Below the pieces are notes generated by a model. The model did no database searches, had not been told where the DNA came from, and saw nothing but the letters and a program-made list of their open reading frames with translations. The translations under genes and the position numbers were made by a program. Positions 59,178-64,000 of a DNA stretch of 64,000 nucleotides are shown piece after piece. The DNA comes from Methanosarcina sp. DH2 (GTDB taxonomy: Archaea; Halobacteriota; Methanosarcinia; Methanosarcinales; Methanosarcinaceae), in assembly GCF_020804225.1 (NCBI RefSeq), contig NZ_WJBI01000022.1:89-64088 (forward strand). The letters run 5' to 3'. Within the stretch, counting starts at the first letter, position 1. Each line of letters begins with the position of its first letter.

Positions 59178-59541
59178 GAAGGTCTTTTTCCTTTCCTTCT
59201 TTCTTTTTTTATTTCTTTTTTGATTGGTTTAGAAAAAACCGTTTATTTGCAGAATTTCATCATAGAGAAATTATTCTCCTGTTAAGGGACTAATTATCTC
59301 ATTGTTATTATTTTATGTGTACCATTTATGTATGTATTCGGTGAAATCACTACGATTTGGTATGATTTCACACTATAACACTAAAATTCACACTTTGCCC
59401 TATAATCCTTCATTATTTATCATATACATTATATGAAAAAGTTTATTAACAAAAACTAGGAAGCTAATTTCCTCGGGTAATTCTTTTATTCGGTTCAAGA
59501 TAATATTTAATTGATCTTGTAAAATTGTAGGTCTGTTCGCT
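59178..59541. other. Spacer between dnaG and the UPF0058 gene
   Basis: This 364-base gap begins with a T-rich pyrimidine run (59189-59222), which may end dnaG transcription. AT-rich promoter-like sequence follows (TATACATTATATGAAAA at about 59421). No ORF is present. Confidence 0.5.
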
Positions 59542-59820
59542 ATGCACAAGGAAGAACTAATACAACTCCACACATATATGGCTCAAATGAAGAGATACTT
59601 TGAGAGGCACGGTGTAACGCACGAGTTCGACGACTACAAGGCTTTATCGATAAGCCCCGTCCACATCCACAGGAGTAAGGCGGATCACAAGCGCGCAATT
59701 TTTATTTTAGGAGGCGAGCTTGCCACTCTCATGTCACGGGATGACCCCATCTTCGAAGAAGCGTCTACCCATATGAGAGATTCTCTGAATTCCGTCATTA
59801 AGCTTATCGGTAATAACTGA
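59542..59820 (+). CDS. UPF0058 family protein
   Basis: The 92-residue protein begins MHKEELIQLHTYMAQMKRYFE and continues with DYKALSISPVHIHRSKADHKRAIFILGGELA. The conserved HxH pair and acidic residues suggest a metal-binding helical bundle. Members occur across euryarchaea, with no known function. Start ATG 59542 is preceded by TAGGTCTGTTCGCT, a modest ribosome site. Its end overlaps the end of the convergent GNAT gene by 17 bases. Confidence 0.88.
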   Translation: MHKEELIQLHTYMAQMKRYFERHGVTHEFDDYKALSISPVHIHRSKADHKRAIFILGGELATLMSRDDPIFEEASTHMRDSLNSVIKLIGNN

Positions 59821-60427
59821 TAGGGCCCCTGATTGTGGTAAAGAATTCGTTGTCCGAAAATACGGGTTCGAGATATTTTTGTTTTGAGATTAAGAGGCGG
59901 TATGGATGCAGATGCATTTTCATAACCATACCGTCTTCTCCATCTGAATAATACTTTTTTTCAGTCCAGCAGGGTATGAATCCTATTGATCTGTATAACT
60001 TTTGTGCTCCAGTATTACTGTTTCTTACTTCCAGTCTCGCGTATTTAAGCCCGTTTGCAACAAAAATGTCACATATGGCATGAATAAGTTCAGTGCCTAT
60101 TCCCCTTCCCCGATATTCTTTTTTTACGCCAACGGAAAAGATATGCCCTTCGTTTTCCGCGGAACGGTAGCCTACTACATACCCCACGACTCTTCCATCC
60201 TGTTCCGCAACAAGGAAGCCATCTCCAACCATTTCGTAAAAATTCATATACACCAGGGAATTGTGCTCCGAAAAAGCCTCTTCTTCGATTTCAACTATTT
60301 CCTCGAAGTCCTCAGGTGTGAAACGTCTTATCATAATATCATTATATATTCCTGCCATTTTATTACTTCTTCGAAGGAAGGACAACTCTATCGCGGAAGC
60401 CTGTATGGTTTTTAAATATTTTTCCAT
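59804..60427 (-). CDS. GNAT family N-acetyltransferase
   Basis: The 207-residue protein has a GNAT core: MIRRFTPEDFEEIVEIEEEAF, FLVAEQDGRVVGYVVGY, HIFSVGVKKEYRGRGIGTELI (acetyl-CoA loop RGRGIG) and ARLEVRNSNTGAQKLYRSIGF. It resembles RimI/ArdI-type archaeal N-terminal acetyltransferases. ATG 60427 (MEKYLKTIQ) has AAGGTGT upstream; ATG 60358 (MAGIYND) and 60334 (MIRRFTP) are closer to the family start, so the first 23-31 residues are uncertain. The substrate is probably protein N-termini, but this is not proven. It is convergent with the UPF0058 gene. Confidence 0.88.
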   Translation of the reverse strand: MEKYLKTIQASAIELSFLRRSNKMAGIYNDIMIRRFTPEDFEEIVEIEEEAFSEHNSLVYMNFYEMVGDGFLVAEQDGRVVGYVVGYRSAENEGHIFSVGVKKEYRGRGIGTELIHAICDIFVANGLKYARLEVRNSNTGAQKLYRSIGFIPCWTEKKYYSDGEDGMVMKMHLHPYRLLISKQKYLEPVFSDNEFFTTIRGPISYYR

Positions 60428-60479
60428 TAAGGAACACCTTTTTCTGGTGCCTGTTCCGCGTTTCTTTAATGTCTTTCCG

Positions 60480-60564
60480 GGCTGAAAATAAGGCTGAAAA
60501 TAAGGCTGAAAATAAGGCTAAATAATCAGCCTTAAACTTTTCAGCCTTATTTTCAGCCTTAAGG
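60480..60564. terminator. Large hairpin made of GGCTGAAAATAA repeats
   Basis: Three to four direct copies of GGCTGAAAATAA (60480-60520) face the inverted sequence TCAGCCTTATTTTCAGCC (60540-60557). They can form an 18-base stem, or several alternative stems. It lies between the arcS stop and the GNAT start on the minus strand, where arcS transcription should end. Confidence 0.7.
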
Positions 60565-60573
60565 CTTTCATGT

Positions 60574-62451
60574 TTAAAGCTTTTTAACGTGACGGACGTC
60601 TACTGCAACACCCCTACCTGATTTCTCCATTTCTCTCCCGCTCATCATAGCCCTTCCCACACAGAGGGCTTTTTTCCCGATAACTATTACCTCATCGTTT
60701 GGTCGTATTTCGGGATCTGCCTCAAGCACACCAGGGGCAAGAATAGAGCCTCGTGGGACAAAATCATCGATCTTTACCACATATTTCTCACTTTTTAGCA
60801 CCAGTTCCGCTCCTTCAGGAGAGAGGGCAAGCATCCCATACTGCGGAATTAAAGTTGCAAGCTGTTTTTTCCCGGTAAAGAGCTGGTACTTAGGGAAACG
60901 GCCCTTAACCACAGGGTTTCCGCCCTCTCCCGAAAAGAGAAGCCCTGCACCCTCTCCAAACTGATAGCCTGCAACCGCCTTTACGAAATTCTTCTTCTCT
61001 TCTTCAGCATTCTGTTTTTTCTGGTTGAAATTCTCGGATGTACAGATAGATTCAACGGTATTTTTCAGGTTCAAAAGAGACTCGTAGGATGTGAGACTTT
61101 CCCCTGCAGTATAGACTATGTCAATCCCCAGCTTTTCAGCTACCCTTTCACAGATCTCCCTGTATGCCCCTTCCACATGGGCAACTACTGCCTTATACCT
61201 GTGTTTTGAGAGATAGGCTTCAAGGCAGCCGGAAACCCAGGCTTTTTCTTCTTCGTCCCAGTGCCCGGTTACTGCAGTATCGTAATGGGCTGCCGGGTAG
61301 GTAAGTTCGAGTTCTCTGGGCACGATTCCCAGGGGTGAGGTTATGACCACTTCATGGACAAACTTCCGGTATTTGCCAAGAGTAAGGATAAACTTCTGGT
61401 GGGACTGGGAAATTGAATAGGGTTTTTTAGCTGCACACGGGAGGAGCAGGAGGATATCAAGATCTGGGGGTGCATACCTTTCCTGCACGCGCTGCGCAAA
61501 CCTGACCACTTCGATCCTTGAAAGGGCTTCGGAAGTATCTGCAAGGAGCTGGTTTTGCCGGAAAGCAGGAACTCTTTCTTCAAGGTAGGAGTATTCGAAG
61601 TCCCCAAGGCGGAGCAGGGCTGTAAGCCATGGCCTGACCCTGCACTGCCCTTCAACATATTCACGCAGTGTCCCTGCCCGAATTTTTTCGCGGACAAGAG
61701 CAAGTTCGGCGTCAAGGGCGTCCCTGTTATGAGCTGAAAGAAGCTTTGCCCTGTCGGCTCTCGGGAGAGTTAGAAGCTCTGCAGGCGTGGTGGAGGCACA
61801 TACTCTGCACCTGCAGGGAAACTCTACAAGGGAGTCAAGATAAAAACTGCCCGCAGCTGTAAGGTAAACATCAGAATAAGCTGCAATCTCTGCCTTTGTA
61901 TCGTCCATAACATCGATCCCGATGTAGGCAAGCATTGCTGCATTTTCAGGACGTGCCAGGTTGGGAGCATAGAGAGCAGTGTCCGGAGGGATTTGGTTTT
62001 TCAGGTCTATTAACGTTTCCAGAAACCTTCGAGCATTATTTTCCAGAGTCCCTGCCCCTTCCATTATATAAAAGTCGCTTTTTTGAATCTTTCCTCCTGC
62101 TCTTAGAAGAGAACCTGTGGGACCTTCATTTTCAGGATTTCCATCAGTTGTGACAGTAAATGTTTCTACTTTTCCGATAGATTCGGCTGGAATGGCAGGC
62201 GAATAAACCTGATGGGGAAGAATTATGAGAGTTCCTTTACCTGTCTTTTCGCGGATTTCCTTTATACGTGCTTCAAGCTCTTCCCGGCCGAGAGTCCAGA
62301 GGCTGCCTGCATCAACAATAGGTCCGGGGTTCTCAAAGTCTCCGAGTGCTGCCGTATGCAGGGCACAGGGAGTGCGGAGTTCGGGAGCGAGCAGGAGTTT
62401 TCCTATACGGGCTGCTCCATCTCTATTTTCTATTTCAAAGTACTGTGTCAT
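60574..62451 (-). CDS. arcS: Archaeosine synthase ArcS (TgtA2)
   Basis: ATG 62451 (MTQYFEIENRDGAARIG) follows AGAGGACAAAC, giving 625 residues. The N-terminal part is a TGT-like barrel that has lost catalytic features, with Cys-rich EFPCRCRVCASTTPAEL. The ArcS signature PCAAKKPYSISQSH (PC-x3-KPY-x2-S-x2-H) is at about residue 345. A C-terminal PUA domain (from about 545: FPKYQLFTG, VKIDDFVPRGSILAPG) binds tRNA. The enzyme turns preQ0 at tRNA position 15 into archaeosine. It stands divergent to the FAD oxidase gene and ends in a large hairpin. Confidence 0.95.
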   Translation of the reverse strand: MTQYFEIENRDGAARIGKLLLAPELRTPCALHTAALGDFENPGPIVDAGSLWTLGREELEARIKEIREKTGKGTLIILPHQVYSPAIPAESIGKVETFTVTTDGNPENEGPTGSLLRAGGKIQKSDFYIMEGAGTLENNARRFLETLIDLKNQIPPDTALYAPNLARPENAAMLAYIGIDVMDDTKAEIAAYSDVYLTAAGSFYLDSLVEFPCRCRVCASTTPAELLTLPRADRAKLLSAHNRDALDAELALVREKIRAGTLREYVEGQCRVRPWLTALLRLGDFEYSYLEERVPAFRQNQLLADTSEALSRIEVVRFAQRVQERYAPPDLDILLLLPCAAKKPYSISQSHQKFILTLGKYRKFVHEVVITSPLGIVPRELELTYPAAHYDTAVTGHWDEEEKAWVSGCLEAYLSKHRYKAVVAHVEGAYREICERVAEKLGIDIVYTAGESLTSYESLLNLKNTVESICTSENFNQKKQNAEEEKKNFVKAVAGYQFGEGAGLLFSGEGGNPVVKGRFPKYQLFTGKKQLATLIPQYGMLALSPEGAELVLKSEKYVVKIDDFVPRGSILAPGVLEADPEIRPNDEVIVIGKKALCVGRAMMSGREMEKSGRGVAVDVRHVKKL

Positions 62452-62726
62452 GTTTGTCCTCTTATGTCTATCAGGATGTAAAGGTTTGCCCTGCATTTTT
62501 TTCTGAAAAAGCTCTTATTTATCTTTCTTTTTCCTTTAATTTATCTTCACTTTTTGAAAGCCTGTAAATTCTCTCCAGATTTTAAATGGGTCTCAGAGGA
62601 AGGAGGATGGTATATTCTTATATATTATTAATATTGATTATCTGCTGCAACTTATCTCTCATTTCTGTCCCAACCATGGCAGAACTTTCTATTTTTCACA
62701 TCCGAATCCCACATTTGAGGTCTATA

Positions 62727-64000
62727 ATGGATATAACTGCAGAGCTTCGAAAAATCGTTGGCGAGCGGCTCTCGGTCTCGCCTTCTGAACTTTATTGTTA
62801 TTCTTCTGACGCATCCCAGGTCAAAGGGATGCCTGATTACGTGGTACGCCCGAAAAGCACGGAAGAAGTCAGCCGGATTGTCAGGCTTGCTTATGAAAAT
62901 GAAATCCCTGTGACTGCAAGGGGAGCAGGCACCGGACTTGCCGGGGGCGCTGTCCCTGTTGAAGGGGGTATTGTGCTGGATATGTCAGGGATGAACAGCA
63001 TTCTTGAAATCGATATTGACAATATCCAGGTAGTTGTTGAACCTGGAATAATCCAGGACGCCCTTAATGACGTCTTAAAGCCATACGGCTTTTTCTTCCC
63101 CCCCAACCCTGGCAGTTCTGCAATGTGTACTATCGGGGGCATGATAGCTTATAATGCAAGCGGGATGCGTTGTGTCAAGTACGGCACCACCAGGAATTAT
63201 GTGCGCGACCTGGAAGTGGTGCTTGCGGACGGGACTGTCGTTCACACAGGTTCAAAGATGCTGAAATCCGCTGCAGGCTATGACCTTACCCAGCTCATTA
63301 TAGGCTCTGAAGGCACTCTAGGGATTGTTACCAAAGCCAGCCTGAAGATCGCTCCTCTCCCGAAGACCCGGAAACTTGTAATTGCTTCCTTTAAAAGTGC
63401 GGAAATTGCGGGGCAGGCGGTTGTAAAAACCTTCTCAAACGGGGTCATCCCCTCCGCCTGCGAGATCCTTGACAGGGTTTCCCTGCAGGTGCTTAAACGC
63501 TGCGACCCGAAACTTGCGCTCCCTTCAGAGGGTGATGTAATCCTTTTTGAGGTAGATGGCACTGAAAATTCGGCGCATGAAGCTGCAGAGCAGATAATAG
63601 AGGTCTGTTCCCCTCTTGCCATTTCTATAAAGCTTGCAGAAAGTGAGAAGGAAATGGTAGATATCTGGGCAGCCAGAAAACTTGTAGGAGCTGCAGTTTC
63701 CCGCCTAGATCCCACGAAAACCAGAATTTACGTGGGAGAAGATGTAGGAGTTCCTATAAAGAAGGTTCCGGAACTGCTCAGGAAAGCACAGGAAATTTCT
63801 GAGAAATTCAACCTGCCTGCCATGAAATATGGGCATATTGGAGACGGAAACCTGCACCTTGCCCTTTTCATTGATGTCCTGGATAAGGACGAGTGGGACC
63901 GCCTTAACAGGGCCGCAGACCTTATCCACAGGACTGCAATCGAGCTTGGGGGCACTGTCAGTTCCGAACACGGTGTGGGTGCAGCCAGGGCTGAATACAT
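62727..64000 (+). CDS. GlcD-type FAD-linked oxidase, 5' part (runs off the window)
   Basis: A complete open frame begins at ATG 62727 (MDITAELRKIVGERLS), seven bases after GAGGT, and is still open at base 64000, giving 424 residues. The FAD-binding (PCMH) domain has PVTARGAGTGLAGGAVPVEGG, VEPGIIQDALNDVLKPYGFF, FPPNPGSSAMCTIGGMIAYN and YGTTRNYVRDLEVVLADG, and the C-terminal oxidase domain has GHIGDGNLHLA. These are typical of glycolate oxidase subunit GlcD or D-lactate dehydrogenases. The likely substrate is a 2-hydroxy acid. A [4Fe-4S] partner may follow outside the window. The stop is not seen. Confidence 0.93.
   Translation, partial: MDITAELRKIVGERLSVSPSELYCYSSDASQVKGMPDYVVRPKSTEEVSRIVRLAYENEIPVTARGAGTGLAGGAVPVEGGIVLDMSGMNSILEIDIDNIQVVVEPGIIQDALNDVLKPYGFFFPPNPGSSAMCTIGGMIAYNASGMRCVKYGTTRNYVRDLEVVLADGTVVHTGSKMLKSAAGYDLTQLIIGSEGTLGIVTKASLKIAPLPKTRKLVIASFKSAEIAGQAVVKTFSNGVIPSACEILDRVSLQVLKRCDPKLALPSEGDVILFEVDGTENSAHEAAEQIIEVCSPLAISIKLAESEKEMVDIWAARKLVGAAVSRLDPTKTRIYVGEDVGVPIKKVPELLRKAQEISEKFNLPAMKYGHIGDGNLHLALFIDVLDKDEWDRLNRAADLIHRTAIELGGTVSSEHGVGAARAEY

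Overview
The window is a chromosomal stretch of a methanogenic archaeon, almost certainly a Methanosarcina species. The evidence is a methanogenesis gene (ftr), the methanofuran decarboxylase mfnA, archaeal Orc1/Cdc6, archaeal DnaG, a four-OB-fold RPA, archaeosine synthase ArcS, a SelB-like GTPase of the kind found in Methanosarcina, and long AT-rich intergenic regions full of short tandem repeats. The species cannot be fixed from the sequence alone. No rRNA, tRNA or CRISPR array was seen.

Layout. 1-2067: C-terminal part of a large repeat-built surface protein. 3043-3498: small hypothetical gene. 4269-7629 (minus): DtxR-type regulator and a zinc/manganese-type ABC importer (binding lipoprotein, ATPase, permease). 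7945-9397: GntP-type permease broken by three single-base frameshifts. 9495-20736: a complete chemotaxis set, with cheW, a transmembrane receptor and a response regulator on the minus strand and cheY-cheB-cheA-cheR-cheC-cheD on the plus strand. 21375-28328: ftr, a DUF4405 protein, a TraB-family protein, an M50 site-2-type protease with CBS domains, and mfnA. 28329-34195: largely non-coding DNA around a sodium/solute symporter, holding two clusters of origin recognition boxes (ORBs), an AT-rich segment that could unwind, a 156-nt homopurine tract and a fossil IS200/IS605-type end. This is the probable replication origin, next to orc1/cdc6 (34196-35440).

35938-42630: UPF0200 kinase-like and UPF0201 proteins, a TIM-barrel isomerase/epimerase, a gamma-glutamylcyclotransferase-like protein, a SelB-like GTPase with eroded GTPase motifs, an ATP-dependent RNA ligase and an AIM24-like protein. 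42880-48069: five consecutive CBS-domain genes on one strand. 48070-49166: a non-coding segment with two more ORBs and a pair of tandem CTAG-bounded palindromic elements. 49167-64000: RPA, an MFS transporter, KptA, RtcA, a CoA-disulfide-reductase-like flavoprotein, a decayed 1.7-kb segment, DnaG, a UPF0058 protein, a GNAT acetyltransferase, ArcS and the start of a GlcD-type FAD oxidase.

How the genes work together. Cdc6, RPA and DnaG lie within 25 kb of the ORB clusters, as expected of an archaeal origin neighbourhood. RNA ligase, KptA and RtcA are three RNA-end processing enzymes in the same region. The che genes form one self-sufficient signalling module. The most unusual signals are the ORB sites spread over 25 kb (three intergenic pairs or groups and one exact match inside rtcA), the CTAG palindromes, the CBS gene array, and the repeated appearance of short tandem repeats both between genes and inside protein linkers (CheA, CheR, the GntP relic and the CoA-disulfide-reductase-like protein).
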